The notes under the pieces were generated by a model, which saw nothing but the letters and a program-made list of their open reading frames with translations, was not told the origin of the DNA and searched no databases. A stretch of DNA of 64,000 nucleotides from Porticoccus litoralis (GTDB taxonomy: Bacteria; Pseudomonadota; Gammaproteobacteria; Pseudomonadales; Porticoccaceae): assembly GCF_030676955.1 (NCBI RefSeq), contig NZ_JAUUUU010000001.1, positions 558,001 through 622,000 on the forward strand, given 5' to 3'. Made by a program: the position numbers and the translations under genes. This document shows positions 34,882 to 44,107 of the stretch, one piece after another. The stretch's first letter is position 1, and each line of letters starts with the position of its first letter.

Positions 34882-36114
34882 TCACTCCACTTTATCTTTT
34901 TCTTCCAGCTCAAAGGCACTATGCAGGGCACGCACTGCCAACTCGAGATATTTTTCATCAATCACTACGGTGATTTTTATCTCTGAGGTGCTGATCATCT
35001 GGATATTGATGTTTTCTTTTGCCAGTGCTTCAAACATTTTTGCCGCCACACCCGCATGGGAGCGCATACCCACCCCCACAAGTGCCAGCTTGGCAATGCC
35101 GGAATTGGTATCAACAGCAGAAGCACCCAGCTCAACGGCGATGGATTCAACAACTTCTTTTGCCTTGGCCAGTTCATTACGATGTACAGTGAACGTCAGC
35201 GACGCAGTATTGTCCTCCGCAACGTTCTGCACAATCACGTCCACTTCAATGTTTGCACGACCCACTGCACCCAGAACTTTGGAGGCAATGCCCGGCACAT
35301 CAGGAATACCGCGGATTGTCAGTTTGGCTTCATCACGGTTAAACGCAATGCCGGAAACAACTGGTTTTTCCATATCGTCATCATCCTCAAGGGTGATCAG
35401 AGTTCCGGGGCCGTCCACAAAGCTGGACAGCACCCGTAGGGGTACTTTGTATTTACCTGCGAATTCCACAGAACGTATCTGCAGAACCTTTGAGCCCTGA
35501 CTGGCCATTTCCAGCATTTCTTCAAAGGTAATTTTATCGAGTCGGCGCGCACCTTCTACCACCCGGGGGTCTGTGGTGTAGACACCGTCGACGTCGGTAT
35601 AGATCTGGCACTCATCGGCTTTCAGCGCAGCGGCAAGGGCAACGGCTGTGGTGTCGGAACCGCCACGCCCCAGCGTGGTGATATTGCCGCCACCATCAAC
35701 GCCCTGGAAACCGGCAACCACGACCACGCGACCAGCAGTCAGGTCTTCCTGCATGCGGTGGGCATCAATTTCTTCGATTCGCGCTTTTGAGTGGGCGCTG
35801 TCGGTAAGAATACGTACCTGGCCACCAGTGTAGGAGCGGGCATCACAGCCACGTTTCTGCAGTGCCATACACAACAGTGCGATGGTCACCTGCTCACCCG
35901 TAGAAACCAGCACATCCATTTCACGGGCACTGGGGTCCGGGTGAATATCCTTGGCCAGAGCAATCAGGCGATTGGTCTCTCCACTCATGGCGGAAACCAC
36001 GACAACCACATCTTCACCCCGTTCGCGGAAGGCGTGAACCTTCTCTGCTACAGCTTCAATGCGCTCGGTTGTACCAACCGAGGTACCACCATATTTCTGA
36101 ACTATCAGGCTCAT
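34882..36114 (-). CDS. lysC: Aspartate kinase
   Basis: A 410-residue monofunctional aspartokinase, the first step of Lys/Thr/Met and diaminopimelate synthesis. The kinase domain starts VQKYGGTSVG and has GRGGSDTTAVALA; two ACT domains follow (from about residue 265) and mediate feedback inhibition by lysine/threonine. It lies between alaS and csrA. Confidence 0.96.
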   Translation of the reverse strand: MSLIVQKYGGTSVGTTERIEAVAEKVHAFRERGEDVVVVVSAMSGETNRLIALAKDIHPDPSAREMDVLVSTGEQVTIALLCMALQKRGCDARSYTGGQVRILTDSAHSKARIEEIDAHRMQEDLTAGRVVVVAGFQGVDGGGNITTLGRGGSDTTAVALAAALKADECQIYTDVDGVYTTDPRVVEGARRLDKITFEEMLEMASQGSKVLQIRSVEFAGKYKVPLRVLSSFVDGPGTLITLEDDDDMEKPVVSGIAFNRDEAKLTIRGIPDVPGIASKVLGAVGRANIEVDVIVQNVAEDNTASLTFTVHRNELAKAKEVVESIAVELGASAVDTNSGIAKLALVGVGMRSHAGVAAKMFEALAKENINIQMISTSEIKITVVIDEKYLELAVRALHSAFELEEKDKVE

Positions 36115-36200
36115 GGATTTTCTTCAAGGTTGTGGGCCAAAAAACGGCGGCAATTAAACACTAATTAATAAACAAAGTTAAGGAAAATACCGCTTAGACC

Positions 36201-38801
36201 TTAGTCTCCAAGCTGCTCTTTTACCCATTGTGTTGCCGCAACCAATGCGCCAGGCAACGCCGCCAGGTCGGTACCGCCACCCTGTGCCATATCCGGGCGA
36301 CCACCGCCTTTGCCACCTACCTGTGCAGCAACAAACTGCATCAGCTCACCGGCTTTGATACGGCCCGTCACATCCTGGGTCACTCCGGAAACCAGCGCCA
36401 CTTTGTCACCACCGCTAGCAGCCAGCAGTACCACTGCAGAGCCCAGCTTGTTCTTGAGCTGGTCCACCGTGTCGCGCAAGGATTTTGGATCGGCACCCTC
36501 AAGGTTGGCCACCAGCACTTTGATACCGTCAACCTCCTCCGCCTGTGAAGCGAGGTCACTGCCGGCCGAGCTGGCCAATTTACCTTTTAACTGTGCGTTC
36601 TGCTTTTCCAGCTCTTTCAGTTCTGACCAGAGACTGGCGGCCTTCTGCGCCACATTCTCGGCATTGGTTTTCAGTAAACCTGCCACCTCATCGATTTGAG
36701 ACTGAAGGCCATCAAGATAGGCCAGTGCCTGTGCGCCTGTGACCGCTTCTATACGGCGGACACCAGAGGCGATACCTGCTTCACTGGTAATCTTTAGTAG
36801 ACCGATATCACCAGTTCGCGACACGTGGGTTCCACCACAAAGCTCCACGGAAAAGCCCTCACCCATGGTCAGCACCCGAACCACGTCTCCATATTTTTCA
36901 CCAAACAGCGCCATAGCGCCTTTTTCGCGAGCACTGTCCATATCACAAACGTCGGTTTGTACCGGCGTGTTGCGACGGATTTCATCATTGACGCGCTGTT
37001 CAATGGCCTTTAACTCTTCCGGCTTGACCGCCTCGAAATGACTGAAGTCAAAACGCAGTCTTTTGCTGTCGACGAGTGAACCCTTCTGGCTGACGTGATC
37101 GCCTAGGATTTCCCGCAGCGCCGCGTGCAACAGGTGTGTGGCAGAGTGATTCAGGGCCGTGGCAGTACGCACCCGGCTATCGACCCGGGTATCCAATGAC
37201 TGACCGACACTAACTTCCCCACTGAGCAGGGTGCCGATATGCAGGCAATGGACACCTTGCTTCTGGCAATCGCGCACTTCAAATTCCATGCCCGCTGCGT
37301 TCAGGTACCCACTATCTCCTGCCTGACCGCCGGACTCGGCGTAGAAAGGGGTCTGATCGAGAACAACGACCCCTTCATCACCAGCGGCTAACGTATCAAC
37401 CTGTTCACCGCTTTTCAGCAGAGCCACAACGGTACCCTGCCCTTCGGTACCCTCGTAGCCGGTAAATACCGTTTCACCGTCCAGATGAAGTTGGTGGGTG
37501 TAATCCACTTTGAAGGAACCGGCGGAACGTGCACGTTGGCGTTGTTCTTCCATGGCCACTTCATAACCAGCCATATCCAACGTCAACCCTCGCTCACGGG
37601 CGATATCATTGGTCAGGTCCACCGGGAAACCGTAGGTGTCATAAAGGGTGAAAATCACATCCCCGGGAATCACCTCTGACTGCAACTGGTCGAGTGCGTC
37701 ATTCAGCACTGCCATACCATTGTCCAGGGTTTTGGCAAACTGCTGCTCTTCCGCCAGCAGCACTTTCTCCACCTGGGCCTGAGCCTTGGCAAGTTCGGGG
37801 TAGGCGTCGCCCATTTCGACCACCAGCGCTGCAACCAGCTTATGGAAAAATGCCTGATTCTGCCCCAGCTTATGACCGTGACGAATAGCGCGACGGATGA
37901 TCCGTCGCAGCACATAGCCACGACCTTCATTGGAAGGCAAAACGCCGTCGACGATCAGGAAGCTGCAAGAGCGGATGTGGTCTGCTATCACTCGCAGGGA
38001 TTTGTTTTCCAGGTCGTCACAGCCGGTAACGGTTGCTGCAGCTTTCAGTAGCGCCTGGAACAGGTCGATTTCGTAGTTGCTGTGCACGCCCTGCATTACT
38101 GCTGCGATACGCTCCAGTCCCATACCGGTATCAATGGAAGGCTTGGGCAAGGGCTCCATAGTACCGTCAGCGCTGCGTTCAAACTGCATGAACACCAGGT
38201 TCCAGATTTCAATGTAACGATCGAGGTCGTCATTCTCACTGCCCGGTGGCCCACCGGGCACATCGGCACCGTGGTCATAGAAAATTTCCGAGCTCGGTCC
38301 ACAGGGGCCGGTGTCACCCATCTGCCAGAAATTATCTTCATCCAGTCTGGAGAAACGCTCAGCACTGACACCAAGCTCCTTGAGCCAAATATCCGCAGCC
38401 TCGTCATCGGAAATATGCACGGTAACCCAGAGGCGTTCCGGCGGCAGTTGCAGAACCTCTGTCAGGAATTCCCAGGCAAAGCGAATGGCATCGCGTTTGA
38501 AGTAGTCACCAAAGCTGAAGTTGCCGAGCATTTCAAAAAACGTGTGATGTCGGGCGGTATAGCCCACGTTTTCGAGATCGTTGTGCTTGCCCCCGGCACG
38601 CACACAGCGTTGCGAGGAGGCAGCCCGGCTATAGGGGCGTTTTTCCGCACCCAGAAAGACATCCTTGAACTGCACCATTCCGGCGTTGGTAAACAGCAGG
38701 GTCGGGTCATTGCCCGGCACCAGGCTGCTGCTGGGAACAGTGGTATGCCCCTGGTCTGCAAAGTAACTCAGGAAGGCTTCGCGAATCTCGGCACTTTTCA
38801 T
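36201..38801 (-). CDS. alaS: Alanine--tRNA ligase
   Basis: An 866-residue class II synthetase. The catalytic domain begins MKSAEIREAFLSYFADQGH, the editing domain has the zinc/His motif HSATHLLHAALR and CGGTHV, and the C-terminal DHHA1 domain ends with the Gly-rich GGKGGGRPDMAQGGG. ATG at 38801 is chosen over a TTG two codons earlier because it matches the family start. Confidence 0.97.
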   Translation of the reverse strand: MKSAEIREAFLSYFADQGHTTVPSSSLVPGNDPTLLFTNAGMVQFKDVFLGAEKRPYSRAASSQRCVRAGGKHNDLENVGYTARHHTFFEMLGNFSFGDYFKRDAIRFAWEFLTEVLQLPPERLWVTVHISDDEAADIWLKELGVSAERFSRLDEDNFWQMGDTGPCGPSSEIFYDHGADVPGGPPGSENDDLDRYIEIWNLVFMQFERSADGTMEPLPKPSIDTGMGLERIAAVMQGVHSNYEIDLFQALLKAAATVTGCDDLENKSLRVIADHIRSCSFLIVDGVLPSNEGRGYVLRRIIRRAIRHGHKLGQNQAFFHKLVAALVVEMGDAYPELAKAQAQVEKVLLAEEQQFAKTLDNGMAVLNDALDQLQSEVIPGDVIFTLYDTYGFPVDLTNDIARERGLTLDMAGYEVAMEEQRQRARSAGSFKVDYTHQLHLDGETVFTGYEGTEGQGTVVALLKSGEQVDTLAAGDEGVVVLDQTPFYAESGGQAGDSGYLNAAGMEFEVRDCQKQGVHCLHIGTLLSGEVSVGQSLDTRVDSRVRTATALNHSATHLLHAALREILGDHVSQKGSLVDSKRLRFDFSHFEAVKPEELKAIEQRVNDEIRRNTPVQTDVCDMDSAREKGAMALFGEKYGDVVRVLTMGEGFSVELCGGTHVSRTGDIGLLKITSEAGIASGVRRIEAVTGAQALAYLDGLQSQIDEVAGLLKTNAENVAQKAASLWSELKELEKQNAQLKGKLASSAGSDLASQAEEVDGIKVLVANLEGADPKSLRDTVDQLKNKLGSAVVLLAASGGDKVALVSGVTQDVTGRIKAGELMQFVAAQVGGKGGGRPDMAQGGGTDLAALPGALVAATQWVKEQLGD

Positions 38802-38863
38802 AAACAATCACTTTCCACGACCTGTCTACAGGTCAATTCCAAAACGATAGGTTGGGGGTTTAT

Positions 38864-39226
38864 TCAGAAACCCAGGCTGTCCTCGGAGAACTTCTTGTTT
38901 CCGAGTATATGCAGATGCAGGTGAAACACGGTTTGTCCCGCCCCGGCGCCGTTATTGACCACGACCCGAAAGGCTTCTTCTACCCCAGCCTGCCGGGCAA
39001 TATCACCCACGGTCAGCATAAGATGTCCAAGTATTGCCTTATCTTCTGGGGAAGCATCCACCAGACGGGGTATCGGCTTGCGGGGAATAACCAGCAAATG
39101 GGTGGGCGCCTTAGGTGCAATATCGCGTATAGCGATGCAGTGTTCATCTTCATAAACGATGTCTGCTGGTATTTCACGATTGATAATACGAGTAAACAGG
39201 GTTTCTTCTGACATGGTTGCAGCCAT
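38864..39226 (-). CDS. HIT family protein (HinT-like)
   Basis: A 120-residue histidine-triad protein. The active-site motif HLHLHIL follows NNGAGAGQTVF. HinT enzymes hydrolyse purine nucleoside phosphoramidates. The alternative ATG at 39214 (MSEETLFTRII) matches the usual family start better; neither has a strong ribosome site. It lies between Trm112 and alaS genes and may be cotranscribed. Confidence 0.93.
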   Translation of the reverse strand: MAATMSEETLFTRIINREIPADIVYEDEHCIAIRDIAPKAPTHLLVIPRKPIPRLVDASPEDKAILGHLMLTVGDIARQAGVEEAFRVVVNNGAGAGQTVFHLHLHILGNKKFSEDSLGF

Positions 39227-39231
39227 CTCTG

Positions 39232-39426
39232 TTAATGGTCGTTACCGAGCTTTTCGTCCACGGTCAGTGGACGCGCCTCGCTCTCCAACATCACGGGAAT
39301 GCCGTCGCGAATAGGGTAGGCTAACCCACTGGCCCGACACACAAGTTCGTCATGCTCTTTATCGTATTCCAGAGGTGCCTTGCTAACCGGGCACACCAAA
39401 ATACTCAGTAATTTTTTATCAATCAT
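39232..39426 (-). CDS. Trm112 family protein (YcaR-like)
   Basis: A 64-residue protein (MIDKKLLSILVCPVSKAPLEY start) with the strand-rich YcaR/UPF0434 pattern ending GIPVMLESEAR. Trm112-like proteins can stabilise methyltransferases. Only one Cys (VCP) is kept of the zinc ligands, plus one later Cys. ATG at 39426 is chosen over the upstream ATG at 39444. Confidence 0.9.
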   Translation of the reverse strand: MIDKKLLSILVCPVSKAPLEYDKEHDELVCRASGLAYPIRDGIPVMLESEARPLTVDEKLGNDH

Positions 39427-39529
39427 CAGGGACCCTGGCGACATTAACTCCAGGGGTGAAGTTTAAGGGAAAGGGGACGCTGTGACCACGCCCGAAAGTG
39501 TCAGGTGCTGGGGTTCCAGGGAAGAGTTT

Positions 39530-40351
39530 TCAGGGACGAGTTTTCGGGTTAGGAAAGCTTTCCATAATCACGGCGGGATCGAGCCGCACATCAAACCAGT
39601 TAATTCGCCAGTCGAGATGAGGCCCAGTCGCCCTGCCCGTCGCCCCAACCTTGGCAATCAGGTCACCGCTCTCGATTCGCTGTCCATTTTCCACCAGCAC
39701 TTTGCTCAGATGGATAAACGTCGAGCTGATACCATAGCCGTGATCGATGATCAGCGTTCCGCCGGAATAAAACATATCCTGATGCACCAGTTTCACTACC
39801 CCCGGGGCCGGTGAAAACACATCGGTTCCCGTGGGTGCGGCAATATCCAGCCCATAGTGCGGCCTGCCCGGAGTTCCGTTGTAGACACGACGACTACCGT
39901 AAACACCGGTGATGGGACCTTCCAGCGGCCTGCGGAATCCTGACAAAAAGTCCAGTCGGGCATCATCCGCCGTTCTCGCCCCGGCAACCATGGCGGCTTC
40001 TTTGCGGATACGCTCCAGCACTTCTTTCGGCGGGGTCACCGTTTTCTGGGGCACTCCGTTGACCCGTTGCTCCTCATAGGTGCGTTGCTTCACTGGAAAA
40101 CGATGCGCTTCGGTGGCCTGTCCATCCTTGACCACCACCTGGATTTCAGCAGGGGCATCACGGCCCAGGCCAAATACAAAACGCCCCGCCTCATCCACTC
40201 GAACCGGTCGGCCCATCAACTCTACCTGCTGACCCGGATTGACCTGCCCCACCAGCATACCGCCCTGTATAAGATCACCAGATAGCTCAATGGCGTTGGC
40301 GCAAGGAGGCAGCACGGAGAGAAAAACTAGCAACAGGGGTATTCTGAACAT
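39530..40351 (-). CDS. M23 family metallopeptidase (LytM domain)
   Basis: A 273-residue exported protein (signal peptide to about residue 20). An N-terminal Ig-like part is followed by a LytM domain with the first zinc motif HYGLDIAAPTG and HGYGISSTFIHLS. In the last motif the usual HxH reads HLD (GPHLDWRIN), so one His ligand or catalytic residue is Asp. This variant recurs in gammaproteobacterial homologues as far as I recall, and could still be active or serve as an amidase activator. Upstream neighbours are DUF6491-like and Trm112 genes. Confidence 0.88.
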   Translation of the reverse strand: MFRIPLLLVFLSVLPPCANAIELSGDLIQGGMLVGQVNPGQQVELMGRPVRVDEAGRFVFGLGRDAPAEIQVVVKDGQATEAHRFPVKQRTYEEQRVNGVPQKTVTPPKEVLERIRKEAAMVAGARTADDARLDFLSGFRRPLEGPITGVYGSRRVYNGTPGRPHYGLDIAAPTGTDVFSPAPGVVKLVHQDMFYSGGTLIIDHGYGISSTFIHLSKVLVENGQRIESGDLIAKVGATGRATGPHLDWRINWFDVRLDPAVIMESFPNPKTRP

Positions 40352-40394
40352 AGACGGTGGCGTCTCGACGGGTCTCTGGGTTACAAGATATCAG

Positions 40395-40802
40395 TTACTG
40401 ACGATTGTCGTGGTAGGGCTCGAGTGATTCTACTTCACAGCGGGCACCCGTGTGCAACACCCGGATGGCATTGGTACTGGGACAGACCCGGTTATTCTGG
40501 GCGGTGTGCACAAAGCCGTATTGCTCAATGCCCTGGCAGTCGCCGCGGAAACGCATCAGCACCCGCTTGCCACCGATCAATTCAATCATGGCCGCATGTG
40601 CGTTGAGCACATAGAAATGATGCACCAAGGCGCTGTTGAGACAACCATTCTCGATTCCCCAGAGAGACAACTCTGCGTCCGGATCTGAACTGCCTGTTAC
40701 GTAGGCCGGGGCGGCGTAAGCCCGAGGGATAAACAGCTGCCCGGCGACAGTGACGACTGCCAACAACAGAAATATCCAGCTCATTCGTGACCGCAAAATC
40801 AC
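40395..40802 (-). CDS. DUF6491-like exported protein
   Basis: A protein of up to 135 residues with a signal peptide (FLLLAVVTVAGQLF, cleavage near YAAPA). Four Cys residues (GCLN, GDCQ, RVCP, RCEV) are spaced as in small periplasmic DUF6491-like proteins; the assignment is tentative. The frame begins with GTG at 40802; ATG at 40784 is an equally possible start. Confidence 0.6.
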   Translation of the reverse strand: MILRSRMSWIFLLLAVVTVAGQLFIPRAYAAPAYVTGSSDPDAELSLWGIENGCLNSALVHHFYVLNAHAAMIELIGGKRVLMRFRGDCQGIEQYGFVHTAQNNRVCPSTNAIRVLHTGARCEVESLEPYHDNRQ

Positions 40803-40929
40803 ACCTCTGACGCACTAAGAAACTGTTTGATTAGATTACCCGTCGAACAATCCGTTCCTCGTCAGGCGCATTTATTTTTCTGAATGCTATGATAGCCCGA
40901 CAGTCAGATCAACGGATAAAGTCACTACC

Positions 40930-41928
40930 ATGCATACTGACCTGCCGCCCTTTTTCCCGCCCAAGGGCATGGGCAACGCCCACCTGCAAAGCATACTTAA
41001 CAGCATGGGACCCAGGCCCTGGAAAGTAACCCGAAACAGCTCGGCCATGACGGCACGCAGCCAGACCCTGTTACTGGAAGGTCGCTACGAAAACCAACCG
41101 GTTAAATTGCTGGCCTATTTTGATCAGGCGGACCGCAGTAACCAGCGTCTCGCCATTCTGCTGCACGGATGGGAAGGCAGTGCACAATCGACCTACCTGT
41201 TATCGGCGGCCAACCACCTCTACCGGCAAGGCTTCAACATTCTGCGTCTTAATCTTCGTGATCACGGCGAGAGTTTTCACCTGACCCCGACAGCGTTTAA
41301 CTCGACTCTATCAGAGGAGATCAGTACTGCAATTGCCTCTTTTCTGAAGGCATCACCTCACCGGGAACACTACCTGGCCGGTTATTCGTTGGGGGGAAAT
41401 TTTGCTCTGCGTATTGCTGCCGACGCTGGCGAAATACTTGGTCTGTCTGCTGTCACCGCTATCTGTCCGCCCGTCGACCCCGCCCATGCCATGGATCGCA
41501 TCATGGCGGGTCCCATGTATCGCAATTATTTTCTCGACAAATGGAGCAACTCACTGCGCACGAAACTGCATTACTACCCTGAACTCCTCAACGGCGGCAT
41601 GCTGCCCCGATTTGAAGTGCTCACCGATCTGAATGATTTTTTTGTCCGTGAGCTCACGCCCTATGGGAATGCCGAAGAATATTTTGCTGCCTATGCCCTG
41701 TACGGCGATCGCCTGAACAACCTGCAGGTACCGGCCTACCTGATCACCAGCGAAGATGACCCCATCGTGCCGGTGTCAGACCTCACCAAGTTGAATAAGC
41801 CACCATCACTGCGCGTAGTTGTGACACCACGGGGTGGGCACTGTGGTTTTATTGAGAATTACCGCCTCGACAGCTGGGGTGACCGCTGCCTGTCACAGAT
41901 TTTTAATCATCATCGAAACACGACCTAA
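40930..41928 (+). CDS. YheT-like alpha/beta hydrolase
   Basis: A 332-residue hydrolase. It starts PPFFPPKGMGNAHLQSIL, the typical YheT leader, and has the nucleophile elbow GYSLGGN, Asp in SEDDPIVP and His in GGHCGFIE. The family is predicted to hydrolyse esters; substrates are unknown. Its 3' end overlaps the 3' end of recX on the other strand by 26 bases. Confidence 0.9.
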   Translation: MHTDLPPFFPPKGMGNAHLQSILNSMGPRPWKVTRNSSAMTARSQTLLLEGRYENQPVKLLAYFDQADRSNQRLAILLHGWEGSAQSTYLLSAANHLYRQGFNILRLNLRDHGESFHLTPTAFNSTLSEEISTAIASFLKASPHREHYLAGYSLGGNFALRIAADAGEILGLSAVTAICPPVDPAHAMDRIMAGPMYRNYFLDKWSNSLRTKLHYYPELLNGGMLPRFEVLTDLNDFFVRELTPYGNAEEYFAAYALYGDRLNNLQVPAYLITSEDDPIVPVSDLTKLNKPPSLRVVVTPRGGHCGFIENYRLDSWGDRCLSQIFNHHRNTT

Positions 41929-42367
41929 TCTGCTCACTACTGAAACCCCGATATTGCAAGAAACGGCTGCGGCGCGCCTGCTCCTGAAAACTGTTGCAAG
42001 GAGTGCCCCCGTATTTGCGTTGCACCACCTCGGCAGCCAGTTGAAACCAATCCTGCCCACAGGAAGCCAGGGCCTCCTTGGTGTCTCCTGAAGTAACGCC
42101 CCGCTGCTGTAACTCCTGACTGATACGGTATGGCCCCTGCCCCTTGCGAATGCGCGATGCAATAAATGCTTCTGCAAACCGGCGGTCACTTTGCAGATTG
42201 TCCCGCTGCAACTCGCTTAACACCTGAACGATGTGCTCTTCAAACTCGGGAAATTTTGTTGCCAGCTTTGTTTCCAGCTCGTGGGCAGAATGTTCCCGCC
42301 TAGCCAGTAAATCCATGGCCCGGAATCGTAACAATGCCAGCGAGTCCTTCGCTTCAGTGTCACTCAT
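41903..42367 (-). CDS. recX: Recombination regulator RecX
   Basis: A 154-residue helical protein with three RecX repeats: LARREHSAHELETKL, SDRRFAEAFIASRIRKGQGP and the C-terminal RRSRFLQYRGFSSEQI. It inhibits RecA filament growth. It is not next to recA here; a DUF4126 gene and a fatty-acid hydroxylase gene lie between, all on the same strand. Confidence 0.93.
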   Translation of the reverse strand: MSDTEAKDSLALLRFRAMDLLARREHSAHELETKLATKFPEFEEHIVQVLSELQRDNLQSDRRFAEAFIASRIRKGQGPYRISQELQQRGVTSGDTKEALASCGQDWFQLAAEVVQRKYGGTPCNSFQEQARRSRFLQYRGFSSEQIRSCFDDD

Positions 42368-42380
42368 GAGTCACCAGCGG

Positions 42381-43076
42381 TCAGGACGGTTTTACCGGCG
42401 ACTCTGTCTGACTGGAAGGGGGAGGCAATTCAGTCATCGTATTGGCCGCCTGTGTTTCATCCGGGTTTTTGACAAGCCCAAGCCACTGACCAACCTTGCG
42501 CAGAATACGGGCTACCAGACGGATCAGCTTGGGCAACAACCAAATCACCAATGCGATAAACAGCACCATCAAACACAGGAATAACAGGGGATAATTAAAC
42601 ATGGCCCACAAACCACCCAGCACCATCAGGTCTTCACTGATCGACGCCGCCCAGTTGGTAAAGGGCTCCGGGGAAGTGTTGATCAAGGCCCTGGTCGACG
42701 CCTTCGTCAGGTGGCTTGCCCCCGCCATAGTGCCGCCCATGATGCCCGCAGCGATTTCCAGTGCTGGTGTCACATCTCCCACAGCCCCGGCTGCCAGCAT
42801 GGCTCCAGCGGGTATGCGGATAAAGGTATGCAGCGTGTCCCAGCCGGTATCCACCCCAGGAATCTTGTCAGCAAAAAACTCCACCACGTACATGGCCCCA
42901 GCAGCAAAAATAACCAGTGGGTCCTGCAGCACCGTCAGCTCGGCAGGCAGCTGCACATTGCCCGTCGCACCGGCCAAACCCAATACCAGGAGCGCCGCAT
43001 ACAGGTTAATTCCACTCGCCCAGCCCACACCCATGGTCAGAGCAATAACACCGATTAATTCCTGATAATGTTCCAT
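42381..43076 (-). CDS. DUF4126 family membrane protein
   Basis: A 231-residue protein with about five membrane segments and Gly/Ala-rich loops (GVGWASGINLYAALL, GDVTPALEIAAGIMGGTMAG) typical of DUF4126. A Pro/Ser/Thr-rich tail of ~25 residues follows. Function unknown. It ends 13 bases before recX and may be cotranscribed with it. Confidence 0.85.
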   Translation of the reverse strand: MEHYQELIGVIALTMGVGWASGINLYAALLVLGLAGATGNVQLPAELTVLQDPLVIFAAGAMYVVEFFADKIPGVDTGWDTLHTFIRIPAGAMLAAGAVGDVTPALEIAAGIMGGTMAGASHLTKASTRALINTSPEPFTNWAASISEDLMVLGGLWAMFNYPLLFLCLMVLFIALVIWLLPKLIRLVARILRKVGQWLGLVKNPDETQAANTMTELPPPSSQTESPVKPS

Positions 43077-43151
43077 TTATAGCTCCTGCCGGTCCAATGC
43101 CGACCACTATACACCCTTAAATTATGGCGCTTTGTTTCTGCCATCGCCAAG

Positions 43152-43958
43152 TTATGGCAGATCACCCTGTTCCCGCCGCAAATCATCGGCCTGAAAGGGT
43201 ATCGCCAATAACTGCCAGAACCCTCTGTCTTGCTGGCGATCAAGACCAATCGACATCTCAGGGGTGCGAGGAGTCTTTGAACGACTGCCGAACAGGCGGT
43301 CCCAAAAACTGAAAATAGTCCCGTAATTACTGTCCGTGTCCTGCTGTACAACATGATGATGCACCCAATGGATTGAAGGCGTAATTACCAGAAATGACAG
43401 CATGCGCTCCATGCGCTTCGGCAGGCGAACATTGGAGTGGTGAAACGCTGTAGAGATCAGCACCAGTGTCTCAAACACGATTACTGAGGAAATAGGCAAC
43501 GCAAAGCAGAAGATCACAGCCGCCCGGAATAATGCTGAGAGAATCACCTCACCAAAGTGAAAGCGCACGGCCGAGGTGACATCGAGCCATTGGTCGAGGT
43601 GGTGAACGCGGTGAAAACGCCAGAGAAATCCAAGCCGGTGGCTGGCCCGGTGCCACCAGTAAATCCACAAATCCAGCAATAGCAAATCGAAGAGCAGCCA
43701 CGACCAGGAAGGCACCCAAGCCGACCACCAGTAATGGCTGTGACTGGTAGCAAACAAGGTTACAGGCAGCACGATGAGGACTGAGGCGAACAGATTGCAG
43801 ACCCACAAACCCAGATTCTTACTTAAACGTGTGGCGCTTGCGATACCAGCAGGTGCCGGAACAGCCGGCACGACGCGCTCAGCGAGAAACAACAGCAGCA
43901 AGATCACAGCCACTACCAGGCTTTTGTAGGCCACCAGTTCATTCATTGCTTGCTCCAC
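43152..43958 (-). CDS. Sterol desaturase/fatty acid hydroxylase family protein
   Basis: A 268-residue integral membrane di-iron enzyme with three or four hydrophobic segments. His clusters HRASH, HRVHH, HHSN and HWVHHH carry the metal ligands. Such proteins hydroxylate or desaturate lipid chains. A second ATG four codons downstream is possible. It lies after the recA terminator. Confidence 0.9.
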   Translation of the reverse strand: MEQAMNELVAYKSLVVAVILLLLFLAERVVPAVPAPAGIASATRLSKNLGLWVCNLFASVLIVLPVTLFATSHSHYWWSAWVPSWSWLLFDLLLLDLWIYWWHRASHRLGFLWRFHRVHHLDQWLDVTSAVRFHFGEVILSALFRAAVIFCFALPISSVIVFETLVLISTAFHHSNVRLPKRMERMLSFLVITPSIHWVHHHVVQQDTDSNYGTIFSFWDRLFGSRSKTPRTPEMSIGLDRQQDRGFWQLLAIPFQADDLRREQGDLP

Positions 43959-44055
43959 ATCGTTGTCGCCGATATAACCACACCACCTCCTTCAGATAGA
44001 AAAACTCCATAAAGATTACAGACAGCCAAACCAGACAATCGTCTTATAACCAGAC

Positions 44056-44089
44056 AAAAAAAACCGCGCAGGTGCTTGCGCGGTTTTTT
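44056..44089. terminator. Bidirectional rho-independent terminator after recA
   Basis: AACCGCGCA and TGCGCGGTT pair around GGTGCT, with A-/T-runs outside, 19 bases beyond the recA stop. Confidence 0.94.
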
Positions 44090-44107
44090 GGTAGAACGCC
44101 AGTGTGA

